A stretch of DNA of 19,804 nt from Flemingiibacterium sp045579105 (GTDB lineage: Bacteria; Bacillota; Clostridia; Oscillospirales; CAG-272), in NCBI GenBank assembly GCA_045579105.1, contig JAZNLM010000064.1, forward strand, positions 1 through 19,804, given 5' to 3'. Made by a program: the position numbers and the translations under genes. The notes below the pieces were generated by a model, which was not told the DNA's origin, searched no databases, and saw only the letters and a program-made list of their open reading frames with translations. Below are positions 1-8,035 of this stretch, piece by piece (within the stretch, counting starts at the first letter, position 1; each line of letters opens with the position of its first letter).

Positions 1-52
1 CAGCTGATTTGTAATCAGCAGGTTGATGGTTCGACTCCGTTCACCAGCTCCA
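1..52 (+). tRNA. tRNA-Thr(TGT), 3' part, cut by window start
   Basis: The window opens inside this tRNA. The anticodon stem GCTGA/TCAGC (3-7 with 15-19) encloses the loop TTTGTAA, giving anticodon TGT at 10-12 for threonine. A T-arm with loop TTCGACT follows, then the 3' acceptor strand CACCAGC, discriminator T and an encoded CCA at 50-52. The D-arm and 5' acceptor strand lie outside the window. Confidence 0.93.
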
Positions 53-55
53 TAT

Positions 56-140
56 GGGAGCGTTCCCGAGCGGCCAAAGGGGGCAGACTGTAAATCTGTT
101 GTCAGTGACTTCGGTGGTCCGAATCCACCCGCTCCCACCA
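56..140 (+). tRNA. tRNA-Tyr(GTA)
   Basis: Complete class II tRNA of 85 nt. The acceptor strands GGGAGCG (56-62) and CGCTCCC (130-136) pair fully, followed by discriminator A137 and an encoded CCA. The anticodon loop CTGTAAA (88-94) gives GTA, tyrosine. The long variable arm is as expected for bacterial tRNA-Tyr. Only 3 nt separate it from the upstream tRNA-Thr, so the two are probably cut from one transcript. Confidence 0.97.
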
Positions 141-170
141 AAACCTCGTCCGCACGGACGAGGTTTTTTT
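141..170 (+). terminator. Rho-independent terminator of the tRNA cluster
   Basis: The 9-bp GC-rich stem CCTCGTCCG (144-152) pairs with CGGACGAGG (155-163). It is flanked by AAA upstream and a run of seven T downstream, directly after the tRNA-Tyr CCA end. Confidence 0.93.
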
Positions 171-247
171 ACTAAAAATAACGCGTTTTTTGGCTTTGCC
201 GATATTTCGCGAGAAAGGACGTATTTGCCGACTGTGTACGGTGAAGT

Positions 248-1120
248 TTGAAGGATATGAAGGTAGGAATTGTTTTATCCGGCGGATTTGCCAAAGGGGC
301 GTATCAGGTCGGCGCTTTGCGTGCGATAGGCGAATTTATACCCAATGAGGATATCGCTTGTGTCAGCGCGGCCTCTATCGGTGCGCCGAACGCGTATGCC
401 TTCTTGAATAACCGTCTTGACTGTATAGAAGAGATGTGGAAAAACATCTGTGACTCAAATAGCAGACTTTTCCTTACAAAGATCGTTCGCTCATCTCTTT
501 TGCAGCAGAATATCAAAAACCTCTGTGAACCGGATGACAAGATAAACGTTCCTTTCTATGTGTCTTATCTTGATTTAACAAATATTGCGAATGGTTCTGT
601 GGTATACAAAAATCTTGACAAAGTTTCATCGGATATGCTCCCGACGTACATTAAAGCGAGTATTTCGGTGGTCATATACAACAAGTCTGTCAAAATCGGT
701 GGCAGAAACTATTTCGACGGGGCGCTTATTGATAATATCCCTGTCTATCCAATGCTTCCCCATGAACTTGATTATATAATTTGTGTCTATTTCGATGATA
801 TCAGCTACAAGTTTGAACACAAGCATTTTGACGATAAGGTTATAAAGATAACCTTCCCGAATATGAGCAACATTAAAAGCTCGTTTTTCGTTGACACACA
901 AACTGTGGAAGAGATGATCGAGGAAGGGTATGAGCGTACAATGTACGTTCTCCGTTCTATATTCGCAAACGGTCATGAAGATCTCGATTTTATCTACAGA
1001 GCTATCGGTATACATAATAAAAGCATGGGTGCTCCGAAACTTCGCCTAACCACAGATGTTGTGATAACCAATGTAAACAAGGCGCTGTCAACACTTTTGA
1101 AGCGCAAGAATATACTTTAA
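248..1120 (+). CDS. Patatin-like phospholipase family protein
   Basis: Predicted acyl hydrolase of the patatin-like (Ser-Asp dyad) family. The oxyanion-hole glycine motif SGGFAKGAYQVGAL lies at residues 11-24. The nucleophile elbow reads ASIGAPNA near residue 43, and the catalytic Asp motif is FDGALIDNIPV near residue 158. There is no signal peptide, so the protein is likely cytosolic; the substrate is unknown. The usual GxSxG elbow is changed at its first glycine (A-A-S-I-G). The start is uncertain. TTG at 248 gives MKDMKVG; ATG at 257 gives MKVG, which is the more usual beginning for the family. Neither has a well-spaced Shine-Dalgarno: GGTGA at 240-244 is the best candidate. A SD-led 8-codon frame (225-251) ends in TGA overlapping the TTG, so translational coupling is possible. 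The next gene starts 26 bp downstream and is probably co-transcribed. Confidence 0.88.
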   Translation: MKDMKVGIVLSGGFAKGAYQVGALRAIGEFIPNEDIACVSAASIGAPNAYAFLNNRLDCIEEMWKNICDSNSRLFLTKIVRSSLLQQNIKNLCEPDDKINVPFYVSYLDLTNIANGSVVYKNLDKVSSDMLPTYIKASISVVIYNKSVKIGGRNYFDGALIDNIPVYPMLPHELDYIICVYFDDISYKFEHKHFDDKVIKITFPNMSNIKSSFFVDTQTVEEMIEEGYERTMYVLRSIFANGHEDLDFIYRAIGIHNKSMGAPKLRLTTDVVITNVNKALSTLLKRKNIL

Positions 1121-1146
1121 TACTAGTAATGTGAGAGGAAACAAAC

Positions 1147-1638
1147 ATGAAAACTATCAAGGCTATTCCGCTTACCAAGGAAGAATTTGCACCGTTCGGT
1201 CAGTACTACAATATGGAATCGCCTGAAGGCTACGCACTTTACGGGGAACTTCACAGCTTCTATCCTGACAGACTTGTTGCTGACAGCAATCACCGTGTTG
1301 GCTACTCGCCAATCGTTGTAAAAAAGCCAGAAAGAATGATAATTACACAGCAGGAGTATCACACTACAACGTGGGAAATTATACTTCCTCTTGACGATGA
1401 CATGATCCTGCACGTAGCTCCTGCGTCGGCAGGTGCGGTAGTGACTGATTTTGCAAAGGCGTTTATCGTACCGAAGCACACACTTATCAAGATAAATGCG
1501 GCAATCTGGCACCTTGCACCACTTCCTGCAAACAATGATGCGCTTACTGCAATGATAATTCTTCCGGAGTGCACCTATGCAAACGACTGCACTGTTGTGG
1601 ATCTGAATCCCGACGAGCAGTTTGAAATTGTAAAATAA
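1147..1638 (+). CDS. Ureidoglycolate lyase (AllA)-like cupin protein
   Basis: A 163-aa protein resembling the AllA ureidoglycolate lyase family (E. coli AllA is about 160 aa). The N-terminus has the family opening IPLTKEEFAPFGQ. The middle has EYHTTTWEIILPL, where AllA has E-x-HPLGTQAFIP. Near residue 127 is AAIWHLAPLP, matching the AllA NVWHHPL region, and the end has NDCTVVDLNPDEQ. AllA releases glyoxylate and urea from ureidoglycolate in allantoin breakdown. No other allantoin or purine-degradation gene is present, and several of the AllA His residues are replaced, so the true substrate may differ. The start is supported by AGAGGA 9 nt upstream. The preceding patatin-like gene probably shares its transcript, and a terminator follows. 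Confidence 0.72.
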   Translation: MKTIKAIPLTKEEFAPFGQYYNMESPEGYALYGELHSFYPDRLVADSNHRVGYSPIVVKKPERMIITQQEYHTTTWEIILPLDDDMILHVAPASAGAVVTDFAKAFIVPKHTLIKINAAIWHLAPLPANNDALTAMIILPECTYANDCTVVDLNPDEQFEIVK

Positions 1639-1646
1639 TTTATATG

Positions 1647-1680
1647 AAAATGCGTACTGATAAACTGTACGCATTTTTTG
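1647..1680 (+). terminator. Rho-independent terminator after the AllA-like gene
   Basis: The 11-bp stem AAAATGCGTAC (1647-1657) pairs with GTACGCATTTT (1667-1677) around a 9-nt loop and ends in a T run. Confidence 0.88.
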
Positions 1681-1689
1681 TATATACAC

Positions 1690-1718
1690 TTTACAATAGG
1701 GATTATTTGTGTTATACT
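1690..1718 (+). promoter_or_regulatory. Sigma-A type promoter for the PHP gene
   Basis: A -35 box TTTACA (1690-1695) and a -10 box TATACT (1713-1718) are separated by 17 bp. They lie between the upstream terminator and the ATG at 1773, leaving a leader of about 45 nt. Confidence 0.75.
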
Positions 1719-1772
1719 GATATATAGTATTATATACGATTATATACGCATGATTTCAAAGAGGTTGCCGCT

Positions 1773-2546
1773 ATGATTGCAAATTATCACACACATACCG
1801 CGCTTTGCAGACACGCGAGCGGTACGGAGCGTGAATATGTTGAAGAAGCTATAAAAAACGGATTGAGAATACTCGGATTTGCCGATCACGCACCGCAGTT
1901 TTTTCCGACGGATTTCTATTCACATTTCCGTATGTTCCCCGAACAGCTTGAGGATTATGTGAGAGTTGTCGGGGATTTGCGCAGTGAATATAAAGACGAT
2001 ATCGAGATACACATCGGTCTTGAGGCGGAGTATTACCCAGAGTGCTTTGACAAGCTTATTAACTTTATAAAGCCGTATGACATCGAATATCTTCTGCTTG
2101 GTCAGCATTATATATCAAACGAGTACGATACGAGGGAGCCGTCAACCGCACGTTACTACGATAACGAAAAGGTGACGCAGTTTGTAAACCAAGCGATTGA
2201 AGCTATCAACACCGGTAAGTTTACCTATATCGCTCATCCTGACGTTTTTCGTTTTGACGGCGAGGACGAGGCGTTTTACGCTTCTGAAATGACACGCTTG
2301 TGTGAGGCTGCAAAAGCACACGGATTGCCGCTTGAAATAAATATGCTCGGTCTTTACGAAAGCCGACATTATCCTAGTGATCGTTTCTTTAATATAGCTG
2401 CAAAAGTCGGCTGTGATTTTGTGCTCGGTTGTGATTCACATACACCTGATAAGGTCGCGCCACCCGAAATAGTTGCAAAGCTCGAGGAGTTTGCCGCACG
2501 TCACGGGATAAGAGTACTTGAAACTGTAAAGCTTGTAAAACCTTAA
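1773..2546 (+). CDS. Histidinol-phosphatase-like PHP-domain phosphoesterase
   Basis: A 257-aa member of the PHP (polymerase and histidinol phosphatase) superfamily of HisJ/HisK type. It probably hydrolyses L-histidinol phosphate in histidine biosynthesis or a similar phosphomonoester. The metal-binding motifs are in family order: YHTHTALCRH at residues 5-14, GFADHAP near 35, GLEAEYYP near 85, GQHY near 112, HPD near 155 and GCDSHTPD near 216. The length matches the family (about 260-270 aa). The ATG is preceded by AGAGG at about 9 nt. It stands alone with its own promoter and no his genes adjacent, so the specific substrate is inferred from family only. Confidence 0.88.
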   Translation: MIANYHTHTALCRHASGTEREYVEEAIKNGLRILGFADHAPQFFPTDFYSHFRMFPEQLEDYVRVVGDLRSEYKDDIEIHIGLEAEYYPECFDKLINFIKPYDIEYLLLGQHYISNEYDTREPSTARYYDNEKVTQFVNQAIEAINTGKFTYIAHPDVFRFDGEDEAFYASEMTRLCEAAKAHGLPLEINMLGLYESRHYPSDRFFNIAAKVGCDFVLGCDSHTPDKVAPPEIVAKLEEFAARHGIRVLETVKLVKP

Positions 2547-2584
2547 AAGTCGAAAAACGTCGCACGAAAAAATCGCGTTCGCAC

Positions 2585-2613
2585 TTGCAAAACGTTAAAA
2601 AATGTGGTAAAAT
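2585..2613 (+). promoter_or_regulatory. Sigma-A type promoter of the pth-mfd-trmO operon
   Basis: TTGCAA (2585-2590) and TAAAAT (2608-2613) are 17 bp apart. Transcription would start near 2620, giving a leader of about 70 nt that carries the hairpin at 2638-2664. Confidence 0.7.
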
Positions 2614-2637
2614 AATATATAGAAATACACACATACA

Positions 2638-2664
2638 GACGGGAGGGGTATAGCCCCACCCGTC
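2638..2664 (+). other. Strong hairpin in the pth leader
   Basis: GACGGG (2638-2643) pairs with CCCGTC (2659-2664). After one A-A mismatch, GGGG (2645-2648) pairs with CCCC (2654-2657) around the loop TATAG. No T-run follows (GATTTGTGC), so it does not look like an ordinary terminator. It ends 27 nt before the pth ATG and sits inside the predicted 5' UTR. It may be a stabiliser, an attenuator part or a protein-binding site; its role is unknown. Confidence 0.7.
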
Positions 2665-2691
2665 GATTTGTGCTTTGAAAGGACGGTAAAA

Positions 2692-3318
2692 ATGGCAGAT
2701 ATATTTGACCTTTTTAAGAAAATAGAAAAATCCTCAGCTGCATCCGCCGAGCCGATAATACATCTTATCGTAGGACTAGGAAATCCCGGTAAAGAGTATC
2801 TTTTCACGCGCCACAACGCGGGATTCCTGACTGTTGACTACCTGTGTGAAAAGATCGGCGTAAAGGTTGACCGCGCGAAGTTTAAGGCGCTCGTCGGTGA
2901 GGCGAAAATCGGCGGCAAGCGTGTGCTTATTATGAAGCCGCAGACATATATGAACCTTTCCGGTGAGGCTGTACGCGAGGCGGCGGATTTCTACAAAATA
3001 CCGACGGAAAACATCATCGTCATCTGCGATGATATCAATCTCGCTCCCGGCAAGATGCGCATACGAAAGAAGGGAAGCGACGGCGGTCAGAAGGGCCTTC
3101 GCTCAATAATCGAACAGCTTGGTACGGAGGAATTTATACGTGTGCGTATGGGTGTTGGCGCCAAGCCACATCCCGATTATAGTCTTGCAGATTGGGTGCT
3201 TTCCGAGTTTCGCGGCGAGGATAAAGAAGCATTTTTTGCCTCTATGGGTAATGCGGCAGAGGCCGTGGAGATGATACTTGCCGGCGACATCGATAAGGCG
3301 ATGTGTAAATTTAACTAA
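2692..3318 (+). CDS. pth: Peptidyl-tRNA hydrolase
   Basis: Pth cleaves the ester bond of peptidyl-tRNAs that drop off ribosomes and recycles tRNA. Family motifs are clear: LIVGLGNPGKEY with the Asn of the active site, FTRHNAGF with the catalytic His, PQTYMNLSGEAV, and ICDDINLAPGKMRIR with the catalytic Asp. The normally conserved GGHNG motif reads GGQKG here, replacing the His-Asn pair that contacts the substrate in E. coli Pth. The start is ATG 2692, with AAAGGA 8 nt upstream. A longer frame reaches back to a TTG at 2668 but lacks a suitable SD. The 208-aa product has about 20 residues before the usual N-terminus (MADIFDLFKKIEK...). It is first in an operon with mfd, a conserved pairing in Firmicutes. 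Confidence 0.96.
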   Translation: MADIFDLFKKIEKSSAASAEPIIHLIVGLGNPGKEYLFTRHNAGFLTVDYLCEKIGVKVDRAKFKALVGEAKIGGKRVLIMKPQTYMNLSGEAVREAADFYKIPTENIIVICDDINLAPGKMRIRKKGSDGGQKGLRSIIEQLGTEEFIRVRMGVGAKPHPDYSLADWVLSEFRGEDKEAFFASMGNAAEAVEMILAGDIDKAMCKFN

Positions 3319-3346
3319 CTATTACCTTTTTTTGAAAGGATAGAAT

Positions 3347-6300
3347 ATGGCAGATTTTGAACACTCGCCGGCTAACATAATTGCCGAGTCGATACTGCTT
3401 GAAAAAGAATACGAAGAGATTGTGAAAAGCATAGTTTCGCGCCGACTTGAAGCGACGCATCCGATGCAGATAAGCGGTCTTTCTGACGGCGCACGCGCGG
3501 TATTTTACTCCGCTGTAATACGCCGCATAAGAGAAAAATATAAGCTTCCTGCCTTGATAATCGTACCCGATGAAAAGGACGGGCTAAAGCTCTTTAACGC
3601 ACTGTCGGAGCTTGGACTTCGCGCGCTGTCATATCCGCTCCGTGATCTCGTGTTCCATAATATTACCGCTTCGCGAGAGTATGAGCACGAGCGCCTTCGT
3701 GCGCTTGCGGCTTTTATCGGCGCGCACGACAGTGAAACAGTATATGATTGCGTTATTGCAACTCCCGATGCCGCAATGCAGCTCACGATGCCTATAGACG
3801 TGCTTCGCGAAAATACTATCGATCTTGACATATCTGGTGAAGTTGAAATAAATACGCTTGCCGCACGACTTGAAGCAAGCGGATTTTCACGTACCGACCT
3901 CGTTGATGGCGTGGGACAGTATGCGGTGCGCGGCGGTATTGTCGATATTTTTCCGCCGTACTCCGAGTATCCCGTGCGAATTGAACTTTTCGACACGGAA
4001 ATAGACCGTATGGGTTACTTCGACGTTATGACACAGCGCGCGATTGAAAATCTTAAGCACATAACTATAACCCCTGCTCGTGAAATCGTTACCACACCAG
4101 AGAAACGTGCAGACATCAAAAAAGCGGTGATGGAAAAACTCAAAAAGGCCACGGACGAGCGCGTTAAAAACGAGCTTGGAACGGAGATTGAGGTTATTGC
4201 AGGCGAAACCGAGCTTAATTTTATAGATAAATATATCTCGCTCGTTTATGAAAACAAGACTACGCTTGTTGATTATGCGGTGTATGCCGCCGAGGGTTGC
4301 GGACTTAAGTATCCTCTTGTTTTCGTGCAGGACGAACGTGCCGTGTCTGACAGAATGAAGGCGTACGATTTCCACATCACAAGCGAGGTTGAGGCTTTGC
4401 TTGAAAAGGGTGAGATTTCATCAAGATATGCCGAGTACTCACGTCATACAGACTATTTCGAAGCGTTCTGCGACAAAAACGGAGCACTGCTTTGTGACAC
4501 ATTTGCCTCGAATACGGCAGGACGCAAGCTGTCGGGACTTTACGCTTTCCGCACAAAACAGACAGTTTCCTACGCCGACAATATGGAGCTTTTAATCGAG
4601 GACCTTCGCGACTATGCGGCGAGCAAATTCCGCTGCGTGGTGCTCTGCGAAAACGAAACCGCGGCGAAGAATACCGCTGCAACGCTGCGTGAAAACGGAC
4701 TTCAGGCTGTTACGAGCTTCAAGGACAGTGCGTACGGCATATTAACGCTTCCCGAGGGGGTAACGCTCGTGCTTTCGGGCTTTAACCTTATGGGATTTGA
4801 GTTGACAGCGACGAAATTTGCTTTGCTCTCAATGTATCAGAATCCCAACTCCTACTCACGCACTATTCTCTCGCACGGCAGACGCGCCAAGCACGCTCGC
4901 TCGTCACAGGAAAAGATACTGTCATATAACGATTTAACTGTGGGTGATTTCGTGGTTCACGCAAACCACGGTATCGGTATGTATATGGGTATCGAGCAGC
5001 TTACAGTTGTTGGTGTGACAAAGGACTATATTAAAATTCAGTATGCAGGCAGTGACCTTTTGTACCTTCCCACCGACCAGCTCGACATGGTGTCTAAGTA
5101 CATCGGTGCGCGCAGTGAGAGCGGTGGCGTGAAGCTTTCTAAAATGGGCGGTGCCGAATGGGTACGCGCCAAGACAAAGGCGAAAAATGCCGCAAGGGAT
5201 ATGGCGAAAGAGCTTATAAAACTTTACGCCGAGCGACAGAGAAGAGAAGGTTTTGCTTTTCTGCCCGACGAGGACTTTCAGCGCGATTTTGAGGCGGCGT
5301 TTGAATATGAAGAAACCGAAGGTCAACTCCAGTCTATAGCAGAAATAAAGCGCGATATGGAGTCAAGCGTACCGATGGACAGACTGCTTTGCGGCGACGT
5401 TGGCTTCGGTAAGACTGAGGTTGCTATAAGAGCTGCTTTCAAGGCGGTAATGTCAGGCAAGCAGGTGGCAATTTTAGTACCCACCACCATACTCGCAATG
5501 CAGCATTATCAGACGATACTTTCGCGTATGCGTGGATTTCCCGTCACTGTTGATATGCTCTCGCGTTTCCGCACGCCAAAGCAACAGCAGGAAACCCTAC
5601 GCAGACTTCGCCGCGGGGACGTGGATATTATTGTTGGTACGCACAGACTCGTTTCAAAGGATGTGCAATTTTCCGACCTCGGTCTTGTTATAATCGATGA
5701 GGAACAGCGGTTTGGTGTGGCGCACAAAGAGAAATTAAAGCAGATTGCGAGCAACGTGGATGTCCTCACCTTAACGGCAACGCCTATTCCACGTACGCTA
5801 AATATGGCGATGAGCGGTATTCGAGATATGTCGGTGCTCGATGAAGCGCCCGGAGACAGGTTCCCAGTTCAGACCTTCGTTATGGAATATGACGAGCTTA
5901 TAATCACCGAGGCGGTAAAGAAGGAGCTTCGCCGCGGCGGTCAGGTGTTCTTCCTTCATAACAGTGTTGAGGATATCGACGGTGTCGCGCTTCGTATACA
6001 GCGTGCTGTACCCGATGCTAGAATAGCCGTGGCGCACGGTCAAATGGATAAAGAAAGACTTTCCGACATCTGGCGTGGTATGGTTATGGGCGAGATAGAC
6101 ATTCTCGTGTCCACGACGATAATAGAGTCGGGTGTTGACGTTCCGAACGCGAACACGCTCATTATCGACAACGCGGCAAGCCTTGGCCTTTCACAGCTTC
6201 ATCAGATACGCGGTAGAGTAGGACGCTCCTCACGCCGAGCCTACGCGTACTTCACGTATCCGCCTTACCGCACGCTTACGGAAATCGCGCAGAAGCGTCT

Positions 6301-6934
6301 TTCGGCGATGCGCGAGTATACCGAGTTCGGTTCGGGCTTTAAGATTGCGCTGCGCGACCTTGAAATACGCGGTGCGGGTAATCTTCTCGGAGCACAGCAG
6401 CACGGTCAGCTCGACTCGGTCGGCTACGACCTCTATGTTAAGATACTAAATGAAGCTGTGCTTGAAGAGAAGGGCGCGGCACCAGCGCCGAAGTATGAAG
6501 CAAAGATAGACGTGTCGCTCGATGCGTATTTGCCGGAAAAGTATATAAAGAGCGAGTCGCAGCGAATGGATATTTACAAGAAAATTGCGCACATCGAGTG
6601 CGCCGAGGACCTTGACGACCTGGCGGACGAGCTTCTTGATCGTTTCGGTGAGATACCGCGTGCGGCGGATACGCTTATGTACGTATCGCTTGCACGTGCG
6701 CTTTGCCAAAAGGCGAGAATACCGAAAATAGAGCACCATGGCGAAACCATATCCGTTTTGCCCGAAGCCCTTGATGCGATGCGCTGGGCGAAGGCGGCAT
6801 CAGATGCAAACGTAAATCTTACGTTCCGAATGTCCGGAAGAGTCAGCGTTGACTACAAAATAAAAGGCACACGCCCACTTTACGACGTGTGTGAGGTATT
6901 AAAGCATTACCTCGCGGCAGAGGGGAAAGGATAA
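3347..6934 (+). CDS. mfd: Transcription-repair coupling factor Mfd
   Basis: Mfd is an ATP-dependent translocase that displaces RNA polymerase stalled at DNA lesions and recruits UvrA. The product is 1195 aa, the usual size. The order is: N-terminal UvrB-like module (about 20-350); the CarD-like RNA-polymerase interaction domain starting at LTVGDFVVHANHGIG (about 527-600); a RecG-like helicase with Walker A GDVGFGKTEVA (about 682), DEEQRFG (about 783), TATPIPRT (about 810) and motif VI QIRGRVGRSSRR (about 953); and the C-terminal TRCF domain with YLPEKYI and ESQRMDIYKKI. All helicase motifs are intact. The start is ATG 3347 with GAAAGGA 8 nt upstream. It follows pth by 28 bp and precedes trmO by 6 bp, so it is read from the same message. 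Confidence 0.98.
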   Translation: MADFEHSPANIIAESILLEKEYEEIVKSIVSRRLEATHPMQISGLSDGARAVFYSAVIRRIREKYKLPALIIVPDEKDGLKLFNALSELGLRALSYPLRDLVFHNITASREYEHERLRALAAFIGAHDSETVYDCVIATPDAAMQLTMPIDVLRENTIDLDISGEVEINTLAARLEASGFSRTDLVDGVGQYAVRGGIVDIFPPYSEYPVRIELFDTEIDRMGYFDVMTQRAIENLKHITITPAREIVTTPEKRADIKKAVMEKLKKATDERVKNELGTEIEVIAGETELNFIDKYISLVYENKTTLVDYAVYAAEGCGLKYPLVFVQDERAVSDRMKAYDFHITSEVEALLEKGEISSRYAEYSRHTDYFEAFCDKNGALLCDTFASNTAGRKLSGLYAFRTKQTVSYADNMELLIEDLRDYAASKFRCVVLCENETAAKNTAATLRENGLQAVTSFKDSAYGILTLPEGVTLVLSGFNLMGFELTATKFALLSMYQNPNSYSRTILSHGRRAKHARSSQEKILSYNDLTVGDFVVHANHGIGMYMGIEQLTVVGVTKDYIKIQYAGSDLLYLPTDQLDMVSKYIGARSESGGVKLSKMGGAEWVRAKTKAKNAARDMAKELIKLYAERQRREGFAFLPDEDFQRDFEAAFEYEETEGQLQSIAEIKRDMESSVPMDRLLCGDVGFGKTEVAIRAAFKAVMSGKQVAILVPTTILAMQHYQTILSRMRGFPVTVDMLSRFRTPKQQQETLRRLRRGDVDIIVGTHRLVSKDVQFSDLGLVIIDEEQRFGVAHKEKLKQIASNVDVLTLTATPIPRTLNMAMSGIRDMSVLDEAPGDRFPVQTFVMEYDELIITEAVKKELRRGGQVFFLHNSVEDIDGVALRIQRAVPDARIAVAHGQMDKERLSDIWRGMVMGEIDILVSTTIIESGVDVPNANTLIIDNAASLGLSQLHQIRGRVGRSSRRAYAYFTYPPYRTLTEIAQKRLSAMREYTEFGSGFKIALRDLEIRGAGNLLGAQQHGQLDSVGYDLYVKILNEAVLEEKGAAPAPKYEAKIDVSLDAYLPEKYIKSESQRMDIYKKIAHIECAEDLDDLADELLDRFGEIPRAADTLMYVSLARALCQKARIPKIEHHGETISVLPEALDAMRWAKAASDANVNLTFRMSGRVSVDYKIKGTRPLYDVCEVLKHYLAAEGKG

Positions 6935-6940
6935 AACACG

Positions 6941-7615
6941 ATGAAACACATCGCAAAAATATACACAGATTTTCCCGACAAATTCGGCATACCGCGTCAA
7001 AGTGGTATACTTAATATGCTGGAGTCGCGTATCGTTTTTGAAAAGGAATACCGTTTTCCGGAGGCTATTCGCGGAATCGAGGATTGGTCGCATCTGTGGC
7101 TTATTTGGGAGTTTTCCGAGTCTGTTCGCGACGAATTCTCACCCACGGTACGTCCGCCGCGCCTTGGCGGTAATAAACGGATGGGTGTTTTTGCAACGCG
7201 CGCACCGTTTCGCCCGAATCCAATAGGTCTCTCTGCGGTGAAGCTTGTACGCGTGGAGCACACGCCAAACGTAGGTCACGTGCTCGTTGTGACGGGCGCT
7301 GATATGGTAAACGGTACGCCGATATACGACATCAAGCCGTATCTGCCGTACGCCGATTCGATTGACGGTGCTTCTGGCGGCTTTGCCGAAGACGTTTTTG
7401 GAGCAAAGCTGACGGTTGATTTTCCACAGTCACTACTTTCAAAGCTTCCTCACAATAAGCATGAGGCTGTGATGATACTCCTCGCTGACGACCCGCGCCC
7501 TGCGGTGCGCGCAGGCGACAGTGAGCGAGTTTTCGGACTTAAATTTGCGGGATTTGAGATAAAATTCACTGTACTAGGTGACACGCTGACTGTAAAGAGT
7601 GTTGAATCACTTTAA
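6941..7615 (+). CDS. trmO: tRNA (N6-threonylcarbamoyladenosine37-N6)-methyltransferase TrmO family
   Basis: A member of the TsaA/YaeB/VirR family, whose E. coli representative TrmO N6-methylates t6A37 of tRNA-Thr using S-adenosylmethionine. The hallmark motifs are present: FGIPRQSG near the N-terminus, IRGIEDWSHLWLIWEFSE, then GNKRMGVFATRAPFRPNPIGLS and the downstream DMVNGTPIYDIKPYLPYAD. At 224 aa it is close to E. coli TrmO (235 aa), with a C-terminal extension after the core as in that type. The start is ATG 6941, with AAAGGA overlapping the end of mfd. The gap to mfd is 6 bp, so translation is probably coupled. A terminator closes the operon. Confidence 0.9.
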   Translation: MKHIAKIYTDFPDKFGIPRQSGILNMLESRIVFEKEYRFPEAIRGIEDWSHLWLIWEFSESVRDEFSPTVRPPRLGGNKRMGVFATRAPFRPNPIGLSAVKLVRVEHTPNVGHVLVVTGADMVNGTPIYDIKPYLPYADSIDGASGGFAEDVFGAKLTVDFPQSLLSKLPHNKHEAVMILLADDPRPAVRAGDSERVFGLKFAGFEIKFTVLGDTLTVKSVESL

Positions 7616-7618
7616 AAA

Positions 7619-7652
7619 TAAAATGACCACCGAGTGTTTGGCGGTCATTTTT
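7619..7652 (+). terminator. Rho-independent terminator of the pth-mfd-trmO operon
   Basis: AAAATGACC (7620-7628) pairs with GGTCATTTT (7643-7651). The stem extends by CC/GG beyond one mismatch and has an 8-nt loop. It ends in a T run and begins 4 bp after the trmO stop. Confidence 0.88.
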
Positions 7653-7665
7653 CATTATTTGAGAT

Positions 7666-8035
7666 TTATCTTGCGATTTTGCTCGTACCGTAGCTGCCAA
7701 TGCGGTTAATGATATCGGTGATATTGTAAATACGGCTGAGATAGAATTCCTTACCGTCGTTGATACCAGCGTGCCACAGATTTCGGTTAGCGTACTTGGA
7801 TTAGAATGGAGTGGTAGAGCCCGTCTTAACATTCGGATAATGTGTCATACCTTATCGGGATGTTCTTTTAGCATTTGAGGTCAATTTCGCCAAGCTCATT
7901 TATAGCCTTGAGAGCGCGGATAGCTTCGTGTGCGATATCCTACATACAGCGGGGTGATATCGGTTATGTTCAAATACTTTGCGTCATACAGGATAGCCTT
8001 TCAATCAAAGTCGCCTTCCTTGATGTTCCTCGTAC
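7666..8035 (-). pseudogene. Decayed gene remnant, family not recognised
   Basis: This stretch holds no intact gene, but its minus strand reads as protein-like blocks scattered over different frames with stops between them. From the 5' side the blocks are: NIKEGDFD, stop, KAILYDAKYLNITDITPLYVG; after a frame change DIAHEAIRALKAINELGEI; then a damaged middle; then NLWHAGINDGKEFYLSRIY and NITDIINRIGSYGTSKIAR, ending at a TAA (7666-7668). At least two frameshifts and several stops are needed to join them. No start codon with a SD is visible at the upstream end, so the 5' part is probably missing. I do not recognise the family. A degenerated accessory gene is the simplest reading; the exact limits are approximate. 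Confidence 0.5.

Noticed and set aside
1..170. tRNA cluster as an integration site for a mobile element
   Set aside because: No integrase, direct repeat of the tRNA 3' end or phage gene appears in the window; the following genes look chromosomal.
54..251. Plus-strand open frame of 65 codons at the window start
   Set aside because: It runs through the complete tRNA-Tyr and its terminator; only its last 8 codons, with a local SD, were worth mentioning.
1123..1689. Minus-strand open frame of 188 codons opposite the AllA-like gene
   Set aside because: The plus strand has an AllA-family protein with a SD and following terminator; the reverse frame is rich in Cys and Arg and unlike any protein I know.
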